NCBI GenBank assembly: GCA_000431315.1
Contig: HF989716.1
Location: 1-21,042, forward strand
Direction of reading: 5' to 3'
From: Brachyspira sp. CAG:484
GTDB taxonomy: Bacteria; Cyanobacteriota; Vampirovibrionia; Gastranaerophilales; Gastranaerophilaceae
DNA: 21,042 nt
Positions 1 through 8,107 of this stretch are shown here, piece after piece. The notes beneath the pieces are model-generated. The model made no database searches. It worked only from the letters and a program-made list of their open reading frames with translations, and was not told the DNA's origin. Position 1 is the stretch's first letter. Each line of letters opens with the position of its first letter. A program made the position numbers and the translations under genes.

Positions 1-167
1 GCATCGCTGTCTGCATCAGCGTCCGCGTCGGCGTCAGCATCTGCATCGGCATCTGCGTCGGCATCAGCATCCGCGTCGGCGTCAGCATCTGCGTCCGCAT
101 CCGCATCGGCATCCATATCAGCGTCGGCATCTGCATCTGCGTCAGCATCTGCGTCGGCATCCGCATC
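1..167 (-). repeat. Asp-Ala dipeptide array (55 residues visible) in the adhesin
   Basis: In the adhesin frame this stretch reads Asp-Ala repeated from residue ~942 to the window edge, broken only by one Met and one Ser in Ala positions. Asp is written GAT and GAC, and Ala uses all four codons, so the dipeptide is conserved while third bases vary. A 48-bp higher-order period is visible: the 22-mer at 23-44 recurs exactly at 71-92. GC content is clearly above that of the rest of the gene. It is likely an extended, strongly acidic stalk or spacer, by analogy with Ser-Asp repeats of other surface proteins. That role is inference. Confidence 0.9.
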
Positions 168-2990
168 AGAATCTGAATCATCATCTTCTTCCGGAACAAT
201 TAAGTGATCATCATCTTCATCGACATATCCTGGTTTGTCCTCTTGAACGCTGCCGCCTTCATAATAATTTCTTTCGTTAACATCTCTGCCAATTTCAGAA
301 ACATCATCAGGTCTTACTGCATTTGCTCTGATTGTCAATGTTGAACCGTCAGGTTTTGTCATTGAAGTCCTATCGTCGTATACCCAGTAAGTTTTGCCTT
401 CTTCGTTTCTGTCTTTACCCATATAGAAACGGTAGCCGCCTGCATAGATGTTATCTGCGGTTAATGTTAAATCTTGTTTTCCGTCCTCTTTATTACCGGA
501 AACCTGACCATTTTTAATAATCAAATGAGAGTCAGCCCAGTGATGAACACCATCAATAACTTCTTCATCAACTCTTGTATTTGGGTTAATATCAAGAACC
601 TTAATATCAGCGCTTTCTGCAACAATATTTCCGTTTGAGCCATAATAATCAACCGGAGTATTAGGGGTCTGTCCTAAATTATTGATATACATTTCAGCGC
701 CGCGGGTAACAACGTTAATCTTTTTGTTTGCATTAATTTCGTCAATATAAGTATTGCCTGAAAATTCTGCATTGATTGAACCGTTCCTTGCAATCATAGT
801 TCCTACGTTAGTGTCATAGGCATCGTCCTGACCCTTAACGTTAATATCGCCGTTTTTGGTTAACATATTAACTGTATAGTCAGAGTTTGGTGTATAAGTA
901 AGATCACCGCCATCTGAAATATCATAGCCGTCTTTATTAAATTGTCCGGCTGTCTGGTTAAATGTAACTTTGTTATCCTTAGTACCGATGCTTCCGCTTG
1001 CAATCATCGAAATGCCTTTACCCTGAACATTTGCTTTTGAGCTATCTTTTGAAGCATTTATGATATTGTAAGGGGTCTGACCTTTTACAGTTGAATCTGC
1101 AAGAAGAATAACTTTTCCATCAGCGTTGATATAATTTAACTTCATATCGGAATTCAAAGCAGCCAAATTAATTACAAGGTCATTTGCCTTATTCTGCTTA
1201 GTAGTTACTGCTGTATAAGTTCCGTCAACGTTTGCGTTAATTGACTTAGTCAAATCTCTGGCATCCGGTCCGACTCCGGCAAAAGCTTCAGAATCGGTAC
1301 CTATTGTACCGTCTGTTACATTAATATTTAAGTCGCCGCCATTTTTAGTTTGAATAAGAGTTTTTACAACACCTTTGTTTAAAAGATTTCCATTTGTAAT
1401 CTTAATATTAACATCTCCGTCTGATGAAATGTAGTTATCATTAGAAGTGTTATCACCGATTACAACGTCAGAGTTCTGGTTGTTAATATCAACACCATGA
1501 GCTCTTACCAGCCCTTCAATGTTAATACCGCCGGTACCGGAATTATTCATTGTTAACTTATTAGTATTATTTTTAACAAGACCGGTGCTTTCGATATTAA
1601 GCGCACCATTGGTGTTGGTAATTGTTGAATCATATCCGTCGGAATAAACATTACCTTTAATAGTGATACCGCCTGCGCCTGTGTTATTGATTGTCAGTTT
1701 TCCGTTTTTATTGGAAACAGCATTATTTGTGTTTTCCTCAAACTGATCAATCAAAATACCGCCAGATGCAGAGTTATCAATAGTTAAGTTACCTTTATCC
1801 GCTTCAACCTGACCTGAAACAATCTCAATACCTTTAGTACCTTCATTTTTGAGGGTTGTATTGCCGTTTTTGGTTCTGATATAGTTGTTAACAACGATTC
1901 CGCCTGAGCCTTTGCTTGTGATATTAGTATCACCGTTAATATTATTTACCCATCCTGAATCTGTAACCTTTATACCGCCGTCATTACTTGTAATATTTAG
2001 TTCACCATTTGCGTTACGAATAGAGCCGCTGATATTTACGCCGCCTTGTTCGCTGGTAATATTTGTTTCTCCTCTGGAGTTAACAGTACCGCTTTCAATT
2101 GAAACCCCTTTTGAGCCTTCGCTTGAAATATCAATATTCCCTGCTCCAAAGTTTTTAACAACACTGTTAGATGCAATTTTAACACCGCCATTGCTGCCAT
2201 ATGATGTAATTTGGATATTACCGTTTACATTCTGGAACTCATTTCCAACAATCATGGCATCAGTGTTAACGAGTTTTTGGAATAAGGCATCAGCCTGAGC
2301 ATTTGAAGTAATCTGGTCACCATTTTTAACACCTGCCATTAAGTTTGCGCCGGAATTAATATTTACATCAGCTGCGGCAAGGTGGATTGTATCTCTGGCA
2401 ACAATTTTACCGTTAATTTCAATTGTTCCTGTGCCTTTGTCTGTCATAAGAGCATTAAATTCAGGTGTACCTTCTGCTGCCAAAATCGGAGCATTTGTGT
2501 ACATGTTACCTTTAAATTTTGTATACTGTTCCTGACTAGGCGTCAAAACGGAAAGAGAACCAACATTTAACACTCCGCTGGCTCCAACAACAACACCGTT
2601 AGGAGAGATGAATACGGCTTTACCGTCATAAAAATTGCCATCTCTCATAGTATTAACAATACCGTTAATATTTACTGTATTATCTACAAAGTTTACAAAT
2701 TTTGAAACATTTTCCGAACCGTATTTGAAAATTAAGTTAGCAATATCACCTTCTGATAAGTTAAAGTTTTTATATTGCCTATAGCCAATATCACCATTAT
2801 GGGCAGAAGGAGCCAGGTCAAAAATTGTATTACCGTTAGCACCTGTAGTTATGTTATCACCATGAACAGAGCCGGCACCGGTAATATTACTTGCAACAAC
2901 TGCCATCGGCACAAATGTTTGCTGGGCGATCATTGAAAGTGATAATAAAGAAACCACTATTCTTCTTTTTTTAGAGGTGATGCGTGCCAT
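1..2990 (-). CDS. Filamentous haemagglutinin/LktA-type secreted adhesin, N-terminal ~996 residues (runs off left edge)
   Basis: An uninterrupted minus-strand frame starts at ATG 2990-2988, with AAGGAAG about 6 nt upstream, and is still open at base 1. The N-terminus is basic (MARITSKKRRIVV) followed by a hydrophobic stretch, a signal-peptide-like start for export. Residues ~30-150 match the haemagglutination-activity (two-partner-secretion) domain, with its typical FVNF-x-NTVNINGIV and FISPNGVVVGASGVLNVGSL stretches. Residues ~220-560 are Asn/Gly/Thr-rich repeats (NITSxxGG, TINNTGAGGI) that should fold as a right-handed beta-helix. A further ~370 less regular residues lead to an acidic stretch (EDDDH...EEDDDSDSD) and then an Asp-Ala array. 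By family it is secreted through an outer-membrane TpsB-type or autotransporter pore and works in surface adhesion. No TpsB partner is visible here. The C-terminus lies outside the window, so the translocation route is unknown. Confidence 0.85.
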   Translation of the reverse strand, partial: MARITSKKRRIVVSLLSLSMIAQQTFVPMAVVASNITGAGSVHGDNITTGANGNTIFDLAPSAHNGDIGYRQYKNFNLSEGDIANLIFKYGSENVSKFVNFVDNTVNINGIVNTMRDGNFYDGKAVFISPNGVVVGASGVLNVGSLSVLTPSQEQYTKFKGNMYTNAPILAAEGTPEFNALMTDKGTGTIEINGKIVARDTIHLAAADVNINSGANLMAGVKNGDQITSNAQADALFQKLVNTDAMIVGNEFQNVNGNIQITSYGSNGGVKIASNSVVKNFGAGNIDISSEGSKGVSIESGTVNSRGETNITSEQGGVNISGSIRNANGELNITSNDGGIKVTDSGWVNNINGDTNITSKGSGGIVVNNYIRTKNGNTTLKNEGTKGIEIVSGQVEADKGNLTIDNSASGGILIDQFEENTNNAVSNKNGKLTINNTGAGGITIKGNVYSDGYDSTITNTNGALNIESTGLVKNNTNKLTMNNSGTGGINIEGLVRAHGVDINNQNSDVVIGDNTSNDNYISSDGDVNIKITNGNLLNKGVVKTLIQTKNGGDLNINVTDGTIGTDSEAFAGVGPDARDLTKSINANVDGTYTAVTTKQNKANDLVINLAALNSDMKLNYINADGKVILLADSTVKGQTPYNIINASKDSSKANVQGKGISMIASGSIGTKDNKVTFNQTAGQFNKDGYDISDGGDLTYTPNSDYTVNMLTKNGDINVKGQDDAYDTNVGTMIARNGSINAEFSGNTYIDEINANKKINVVTRGAEMYINNLGQTPNTPVDYYGSNGNIVAESADIKVLDINPNTRVDEEVIDGVHHWADSHLIIKNGQVSGNKEDGKQDLTLTADNIYAGGYRFYMGKDRNEEGKTYWVYDDRTSMTKPDGSTLTIRANAVRPDDVSEIGRDVNERNYYEGGSVQEDKPGYVDEDDDHLIVPEEDDDSDSDADADADADADADADADMDADADADADADADADADADADADADADADADADADSD
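1500..2330 (-). repeat. Degenerate beta-helix repeats within the adhesin
   Basis: In the adhesin frame a GG-I/V-x-I/V motif recurs (GGINIEG, GGITIKG, GGILID, GGIVVNN, GGIKVTDSG, GGVNISG). Each is preceded by an N-x-T/N-x-x/S-G segment. On DNA the Gly-Gly codon pairs (ccgcc on the plus strand) fall near 1530, 1669, 1760, 1901, 1974, 2040 and 2190, with spacings mostly 66-91 bp, about 22-30 residues per coil. This spacing fits the rungs of a right-handed parallel beta-helix. The copies are divergent at the DNA level, so this is old duplication rather than a fresh tandem array. Confidence 0.7.
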
Positions 2991-3077
2991 ATTAACTTCC
3001 TTTCAAATATTTTTTTTGATTTGTTTCTTAATTCGGCTTAGTATTTCAATGTATTCTATACTATTATTTTAGCAGAT

Positions 3078-3106
3078 ATACTTTAAATATCCATCGGCTT
3101 TGTCAA
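3078..3106 (-). promoter_or_regulatory. Candidate sigma70 promoter for the adhesin gene
   Basis: On the minus strand a perfect -35 hexamer TTGACA (3101-3106) is followed after 17 nt by AAGTAT (3078-3083), a poor -10; overlapping AT-rich alternatives exist. It lies ~110-120 nt upstream of the adhesin start. The gap 2991-3215 holds nothing else recognisable, and no intrinsic terminator is visible after the flippase gene. Confidence 0.4.
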
Positions 3107-3215
3107 TATTTTTAAATTACTTAACATATTTCTTAAGCACAAAATACATTTCATAATTAAATAAAAAATTAAAAACAGAAATAATTGCTATTTTATTAAC
3201 AAATGTTACGCAATA

Positions 3216-4673
3216 TTAATTGCAGGATTTTTGGAAGAAAGCGCAGCGTACAACGTAATAAGAGGCATAAAATACTCCCATTAACAGACACATCTGAAAT
3301 ATAGCCGGAATATATATCATGTTATGTATAATTTCATACATTACACCCATCGGAATAAATGCGAAAAGCATGCTTAATAGTATTCTGTATGGATATAAAA
3401 GACCCAAATTTGGAAGAACTATTATTACACTAAGAAAAAAATACAAAAAGTTTGCAGACAGGGTTGCAATCCCAACTCCTTCTAAACCGCATTTTGGAAT
3501 TAATACAATATTCAAGACTATTCCGACAATTCCGGAAAACAATTTGATAATAAATTCAATATAAGTTTTATTTGCAAGGTGATATTGAAGAGTTGTGTAA
3601 TCAGTCAGACCCATAAAAAATGTACCAAAAGCAAAGTACGGTATAATACGATAAGCTTCGTGAAACTTCGGATTTGCCAGCATACTAACAAAATCAGAAG
3701 CATATAAAGACATTACAGTAATAATCGGCATTGAAATCAAAATATAATATCCTGTAAATCTTGAAATAATAGGTCTTACATCTATCCGTTCTTCATACAT
3801 TCTTATAATACGCGGGATTGCTGCAACAGTTATTATGGAAAAAATAGTGAGCAATAAAGGTAATGTAACACCATAAGCCACACCTACATAACCAACATCT
3901 GTAAAACCGCTTATATTATTCATAATAAATTTATTACTCTGATTTATAATCCAGGCAGACAAAGAAGTAGCGGCAATAGGCACACCGTATGCAAAAATAG
4001 GCAGTAAAACTTTCCAGTGAAGTTTCGGCACTCTGAAATAGGCAAGGATTCTGCTTTGATACATCAACAAAATATCAATTAACGTTATTGATATACCCAT
4101 TCCCAAAAGTAATGCAAGTGCACCCATGTGGAATGCTTTTATAAAAAATACAGACAACCCGATTGTCAATATCTGGTTAAGAATGGTTGAAAATGTAAAA
4201 GCTATTGATTTAAGCTGGGCTCTTAAAAGCTGAAACAACAACGCTCGTATTGCAACAGGTATAATGAGGAATAATATAGCAATAAAATATTTTGCTTCAA
4301 TATGAAAAAATGAATAAAAATTATTCCTGAATATGAATGCCAGCACAAACATTGCAGCAACATTTATAACAAGTATGGAAACAAGTACAGACAAATATCT
4401 GGGCAAATCCTGTGCGAGTTGGTGCTGTCTGAAAAATCTTAAACCGGAAAGCCCTACCCAGTCAGAAAAAATAATACACAGGAAGGACAAAAGAGCTATA
4501 GAAAGAGAATATAATCCATATTGCTCAGGAGGCAAAAGACTTGTATATACAGGTACAATTATAGCATTTCCGAGCATGCCGCAAATCTTTGACGGCGAAT
4601 ACTTCAGCATATCTTTAAAGATTGCAGTTAGCTGTATTCTTTCTTCTTCCGAGTTAGCTACGAATTCCATCAT
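3216..4673 (-). CDS. Oligosaccharide flippase family protein (Wzx/MATE-like)
   Basis: This 485-residue, highly hydrophobic protein has roughly 12-14 predicted membrane segments. A short cytoplasmic start leads into an N-terminal motif typical of polysaccharide biosynthesis/Wzx proteins (PSKICGMLGNAIIVPVYTSLL, then PPEQYGLY). The family belongs to the MOP/MATE exporter superfamily and flips undecaprenyl-linked sugar units across the inner membrane for surface polysaccharide assembly. No glycosyltransferase or polymerase gene adjoins it here, so the substrate cannot be inferred. Two ATGs are adjacent (4673 and 4670). AAAAGG lies 3 nt before the first and 6 nt before the second, so the second may be the real start. 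It is 81 nt downstream of rimO and on the same strand. Confidence 0.85.
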   Translation of the reverse strand: MMEFVANSEEERIQLTAIFKDMLKYSPSKICGMLGNAIIVPVYTSLLPPEQYGLYSLSIALLSFLCIIFSDWVGLSGLRFFRQHQLAQDLPRYLSVLVSILVINVAAMFVLAFIFRNNFYSFFHIEAKYFIAILFLIIPVAIRALLFQLLRAQLKSIAFTFSTILNQILTIGLSVFFIKAFHMGALALLLGMGISITLIDILLMYQSRILAYFRVPKLHWKVLLPIFAYGVPIAATSLSAWIINQSNKFIMNNISGFTDVGYVGVAYGVTLPLLLTIFSIITVAAIPRIIRMYEERIDVRPIISRFTGYYILISMPIITVMSLYASDFVSMLANPKFHEAYRIIPYFAFGTFFMGLTDYTTLQYHLANKTYIEFIIKLFSGIVGIVLNIVLIPKCGLEGVGIATLSANFLYFFLSVIIVLPNLGLLYPYRILLSMLFAFIPMGVMYEIIHNMIYIPAIFQMCLLMGVFYASYYVVRCAFFQKSCN

Positions 4674-4688
4674 TAACCTTTTGAGATA

Positions 4689-4717
4689 ATTCTACACTAA
4701 ATTTTCAAATTAGTCAT
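4689..4717 (-). promoter_or_regulatory. Weak candidate promoter before the flippase
   Basis: On the minus strand, ATGACT (4712-4717) and TAGAAT (4689-4694) are separated by 17 nt. Transcription would begin about a dozen bases before the start codon, which is very short. Read-through from rimO is an equally good explanation. Confidence 0.25.
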
Positions 4718-4754
4718 CCGGTTAACACACTATATTAAAAAATATTATTGATTA

Positions 4755-6071
4755 TTATTGAATTACACCGAATAAATCATACTCATCAGCATTGTCAATC
4801 AATACATTTTCAATATCACCCGGAACAACAGGTCTGTCCGTTTTGCCGTAGACTAGTCCGTCAATCTCAGGAGCATCGTGCTGGGAACGCATAATTACTA
4901 CACCGTCATCTGTAAAACCTTCGACAATACAAGGAAGGATTTTCCCAATATAAGTCTGGTTGATTTCATATGATATTTGCTGCTGCAAAGCCATCAATTC
5001 TTTATATCGCTTATGTTTCAACTTTTTAGGAACCTGGTGCTCCATAGAGTAAGATGTCGTATTTTTTTCGCGTGAGTATTCAAATACACCCATTCTATCA
5101 AAACGTGCACGTTTTACAAAATCATAAAGCTTTTGGAAACTTTCTTCAGTTTCTCCCGGATAACCGACAATAAATGCTGTTCTTATTGCAACACCCGGAA
5201 TTTTATCTCTTAGTTTTTTTATTAAAACTTCATAGTCAAAAACTGGTCTTCTCATTGCTGTTAAGATTTCCGGATCATAATGTTGAAGCGGCAGGTCAAT
5301 ATATTTAACAACCTTATCAAGTTTTGCAATTGCATTAATAAGTTCATCATTGAGCTGAGATGGATAAGCGTACATAATTCTTATCCAGGAAATCCCTTCA
5401 ACGTTGTTCAATTCTTCAAGCAGTTTTGCCAGAGAAGTTTTGCCATAAATATCAATTCCGTAGCTTGTTGTATCCTGCGCAATAAGTACAATTTCCGTAA
5501 CACCCTTTGCAGCAAGTTCACGAGCTTCTTCTACAATATTTTCAATAGTTCTTGAATGATATGCTCCTCTCAGCTGGGGAATTATACAGTATCCGCAATG
5601 GTAGTTGCAGCCGTCTGCAACTTTAATATATGAACTTGCTCCCATTGTTATCTGCTGTCTTTTTACACTTTCAGGGTATATATATTCAGGCTTTTCCGAG
5701 ATTTTTGCTACATACTCATCTTTATTTTTATTAAGGACCTGCTCTACTATAGAAACAATATCTTTAAAATCAGATGTTCCGACCATAGCACAAACTTCAG
5801 GAATTGCTTCTTTCAATTCACTTTTATATTTCTGTGGAAGGCATCCTGTAACTATAACCTTTTTGCCATCATTAATCATTTGCAGAATAGACTGAACTGA
5901 TTCTTGTTCAGCATCATGAATAAATGAACAGGTATTCACAATAACCAAATCGGCATTATTATCATCCAGTGTAACTTCATAACCTTTGTCTGCAAGAAGA
6001 CCCAGCATAAGTTCGGAATCTACCAGATTTTTAGCACAGCCATGATTTATTAAAGCTATTTTTTTATTCAT
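4755..6071 (-). CDS. rimO: Ribosomal protein S12 methylthiotransferase RimO
   Basis: A radical-SAM methylthiotransferase that adds a methylthio group to an aspartate of ribosomal protein S12, in the cytoplasm. With the start at 6071 it is 438 residues, normal for RimO. The frame is open 10 codons further (to 6101), but AGAGG sits 8 nt before 6071 and MNKKIALINHGCAKN is the usual RimO beginning. GCAKNLVDSE and YIDLPLQH distinguish it from the tRNA enzyme MiaB. Cysteines 12, 48 and 77 fit the N-terminal iron-sulphur cluster. C155-x3-C159-x2-C162 is the radical-SAM cluster. The C-terminal ~65 residues fit the TRAM RNA-binding domain. Its substrate gene rpsL is not in the window. The short gap to the prepilin gene upstream (6072-6167) shows no terminator. 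Confidence 0.95.
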   Translation of the reverse strand: MNKKIALINHGCAKNLVDSELMLGLLADKGYEVTLDDNNADLVIVNTCSFIHDAEQESVQSILQMINDGKKVIVTGCLPQKYKSELKEAIPEVCAMVGTSDFKDIVSIVEQVLNKNKDEYVAKISEKPEYIYPESVKRQQITMGASSYIKVADGCNYHCGYCIIPQLRGAYHSRTIENIVEEARELAAKGVTEIVLIAQDTTSYGIDIYGKTSLAKLLEELNNVEGISWIRIMYAYPSQLNDELINAIAKLDKVVKYIDLPLQHYDPEILTAMRRPVFDYEVLIKKLRDKIPGVAIRTAFIVGYPGETEESFQKLYDFVKRARFDRMGVFEYSREKNTTSYSMEHQVPKKLKHKRYKELMALQQQISYEINQTYIGKILPCIVEGFTDDGVVIMRSQHDAPEIDGLVYGKTDRPVVPGDIENVLIDNADEYDLFGVIQ

Positions 6072-6167
6072 ACATATACCTCTTTGACATAACTTTAGCA
6101 TGAATATAGCTTTTTGTAATTAAGCTGTGAGGTAATAAAAACACACATATAATTCATAGGAACAATT

Positions 6168-6914
6168 TTAAAATTTTACTTTATCGCCTTTAGCATAATT
6201 TGTATAGACAAATTCATCCTTTCCAGACAATATATTTCTTAAACTGGCAGTTCCAACAAAACTCCAGCCTTCAACCTCAACTCTTTGTTTAGTTACTTGA
6301 AGCCCAAAAGCATCTCTGCCAAACTGATTTGGATTTTTAAGACCGTTTACATCCATACGAATTAAGGCACAGCGGGTGTTTTTCCATGTTATAGTTTGGT
6401 TTGTACCGTCAGGATTTTTTATAGGTCGTCCGTATTCATCAGTAGCAACATCTGTCTGCATTTTATAGCAATCCGGATTGTTGTATTGATAAACAGCAAG
6501 AACGGCTCCGCTGTTTAAAATAATTTTAGGATAGTTGGCTGTATTTACTACAGTTTGACCAGAACCTGCATCAACCTTTGTTGTAGCATATTTTATATCA
6601 TAATAATATTGTGCACATCCTCTGTCAGTTTTTGATTTACACAACTTAGCCCCGTTAAAATATTTAACAAACTTTTCTGCGGTTTCTATTGATGTATTAT
6701 TAGGATCAAAAAGAGCCGAATTGTCGCCTACGACACCATAATCAGTCTGAGCTCTTATTATAGCATTACTTACATCGGAATAGGTCTTTTTTATTCTGGA
6801 GATGAGTTCCTTATCCTGATTTTTTTGTATAAGCGTCGGCATTGTCATTGCAGCTACAACACCTATAATACCAAGTGTTATCAAAACTTCGGCCAAAGTA
6901 AATCCATTTTTCAT
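6168..6914 (-). CDS. Type IV prepilin/pseudopilin-like protein
   Basis: A 248-residue protein beginning MKNG|FTLAEVLITLGIIGV, a class III prepilin signal. A short leader ends in Gly, Phe is the first mature residue, Glu is at mature position 5, and a hydrophobic helix of about 20 residues follows. The prepilin peptidase should cut after Gly4. A start 10 codons earlier is open (to 6944), but TTGGAGG lies 7 nt before 6914 and only this start places the cleavage site correctly. The globular part has four cysteines (KLCKSK, RGCAQ, PDCYK, TRCAL), possibly two disulphides. It could be a pilus subunit or a minor pseudopilin handled by the pilus machinery encoded at 8108-13830. Its exact role is not determined by the sequence. 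It has its own promoter with an embedded palindrome. Confidence 0.85.
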   Translation of the reverse strand: MKNGFTLAEVLITLGIIGVVAAMTMPTLIQKNQDKELISRIKKTYSDVSNAIIRAQTDYGVVGDNSALFDPNNTSIETAEKFVKYFNGAKLCKSKTDRGCAQYYYDIKYATTKVDAGSGQTVVNTANYPKIILNSGAVLAVYQYNNPDCYKMQTDVATDEYGRPIKNPDGTNQTITWKNTRCALIRMDVNGLKNPNQFGRDAFGLQVTKQRVEVEGWSFVGTASLRNILSGKDEFVYTNYAKGDKVKF

Positions 6915-6955
6915 CAAACAACCTCCAATTAAATAAAAAGACATTATTTAATTCT

Positions 6956-6984
6956 ATTATACATTATATAATGTATAAAGTCAA
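6956..6984 (-). promoter_or_regulatory. Strong sigma70-type promoter for the prepilin gene
   Basis: The minus strand reads TTGACT (6979-6984), a 17-nt spacer, then a perfect TATAAT (6956-6961). The -10 is about 42 nt upstream of the start codon at 6914. Hexamers and spacing are near consensus. Confidence 0.8.
6957..6978. promoter_or_regulatory. Perfect 22-bp palindrome in the prepilin promoter (candidate operator)
   Basis: Bases 6957-6978 (TTATACAT-TATATA-ATGTATAA) equal their own reverse complement. The palindrome fills the spacer of the prepilin promoter and overlaps five of the six -10 bases. A dimeric protein bound here would block RNA polymerase. The gene on the other side of this intergenic region encodes a small helix-turn-helix-like protein, an obvious candidate ligand, but binding is inference. 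Because the site is A/T only, chance palindromy is more likely than in mixed sequence. Confidence 0.55.
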
Positions 6985-7024
6985 TTGTTTTTATTAAAAT
7001 TGCATTAAATAGTATCATTATAAA

Positions 7025-7303
7025 ATGACTATTGAATATCAACTTGAAATAAAAAATTTAAAAGAGCAGATTAAATTTCTTGCTGCAATACAAGGAATTA
7101 CAATGCTGAAATTAAAAGAAGAAGTTAATCTCAAATACGGAAAATCAGACAGCATAAGAAACCTTGGAAACAAACTTCGAAATAATACATTCAGAGTTTC
7201 AGAGCTTGCAGAAATTGCCGATATACTCGGTTATGATATTATATTAAGAAAAAAGTCAGCTCAAAATAACTTAAACGGAGCTAATTCTTTTTTTCAAGCC
7301 TAA
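7025..7303 (+). CDS. Small helix-turn-helix-like (Cro/C1-type or DUF6471-like) protein
   Basis: A 92-residue protein on the plus strand, the only likely plus-strand gene in the window. Residues ~10-75 have the pattern of a small HTH domain: a helix (LKEQIKFLAAIQGIT), LKLKEEVNLKYG, then SIRNLGNKLRNNTFRVSELAEIADILGYDI. The last part resembles the 'NLSNKLxRGTxxxxExxxIAxxLGY' pattern of Cro/C1-related proteins. The first ATG (7025) has no Shine-Dalgarno sequence, so the message may be leaderless. ATG 7103 has a good AAGGA 6 nt upstream, but starting there would remove the first helix. It diverges from the prepilin gene, with the palindrome at 6957-6978 between them. Its last 33 bases overlap tail-to-tail with the dehydrogenase gene. 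Confidence 0.65.
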   Translation: MTIEYQLEIKNLKEQIKFLAAIQGITMLKLKEEVNLKYGKSDSIRNLGNKLRNNTFRVSELAEIADILGYDIILRKKSAQNNLNGANSFFQA

Positions 7304-8086
7304 TTGCATCAATTTATTTATTATAGCAGGCGGAAGTTTAGAAATTTGCTCTGCTGCAAAAGCATCTAAGCCTATAGTATAGGAGCTTTTTGGATTTTTG
7401 GCTGCTGCAACTTTTTTTATAAGCGCTGTAACCTTTGAAACAGGCAGCCCTTTTTTGCCGTTTTTTACAGCATTTGCTTCCATAAAGTGCCTCTCTTTTG
7501 AGTATTTTGTATCATTTTCAAGAGCATTTTTATTTAATTCTATTGATTTTTCCCACAAAGGCGTTGCTATTACTCCCGGCTTAATAGAAATTACATTAAG
7601 CTTACCCTGCATTTCAACGCTCATTGCGTTGAATAAAATATCAAGCGCTCTTTTCGATGCACAGTAAGGCGCTACAAACGGGAAAATTCCGAAACTTGCC
7701 ATAGAGCTTATATTGATAACTCTGCCATTTGGCAGCAAGGGTATAAGATTTTGTGTAAATTCCAGATGGGAAAAGGTATTAACCTCAAACTGCCGTCTTA
7801 AACGGCCGGCTTCCATATGTTCCATTGCTCCGGCAATAACACATCCGGCACAGTTAATTAAAACATCAATTTTATCGGTTTTTTGCTTGATAAAATCAGC
7901 AGCTCCTTTAATTGTATAAGGTTTTTCCATATCAATAAAAAACGGGACTACGTTTTTCATAGAAGCAAGTTCCGCCTCGTATTTAGGATTACGATAACCG
8001 GCAAAAACTAAACCCTCTTTTGAAAATTCCTCAAGAAGAGCTCTTCCTATACCGGAGGTTGCACCTGTTATTACATAAGTCTTCAT
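7271..8086 (-). CDS. SDR-family NAD(P)-dependent oxidoreductase
   Basis: A 271-residue classical short-chain dehydrogenase. The cofactor-binding TGATSGIG motif is at residues 7-14 and NCAG (usually NNAG) at 78-81. The catalytic Ser is near 128, with Y141-x3-K145 (YCASK). A C-terminal variable region should bind substrate. These enzymes reduce or oxidise carbonyl/alcohol groups; the substrate cannot be read from sequence. It starts 21 nt after the PilC-type gene and is probably cotranscribed with it, although the product has no evident link to pili. AAGGA lies 12 nt before the ATG, a loose spacing. Its 3' end overlaps the convergent HTH gene by 33 bp. Confidence 0.85.
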   Translation of the reverse strand: MKTYVITGATSGIGRALLEEFSKEGLVFAGYRNPKYEAELASMKNVVPFFIDMEKPYTIKGAADFIKQKTDKIDVLINCAGCVIAGAMEHMEAGRLRRQFEVNTFSHLEFTQNLIPLLPNGRVINISSMASFGIFPFVAPYCASKRALDILFNAMSVEMQGKLNVISIKPGVIATPLWEKSIELNKNALENDTKYSKERHFMEANAVKNGKKGLPVSKVTALIKKVAAAKNPKSSYTIGLDAFAAEQISKLPPAIINKLMQLGLKKRISSV

Positions 8087-8107
8087 AAGCTTTATCTATC
8101 CTTATGA

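Noticed and set aside
1..170. Possible CRISPR array or simple satellite repeat
   Set aside because: There is no alternation of constant repeat and unique spacer. The 6-nt pattern stays in frame and encodes Asp-Ala inside the adhesin.
1885..2298. 137-residue plus-strand open frame opposite the adhesin gene
   Set aside because: It is a Pro/Leu-rich mirror of the adhesin's Gly/Asn-rich repeats. The minus frame is a continuous recognisable protein with a good start.
7103..7303. Shorter start for the HTH gene at 7103 with a good Shine-Dalgarno sequence
   Set aside because: It would delete the first helix of the HTH domain. The AAGGA is probably fortuitous, though N-terminal data could overturn this.
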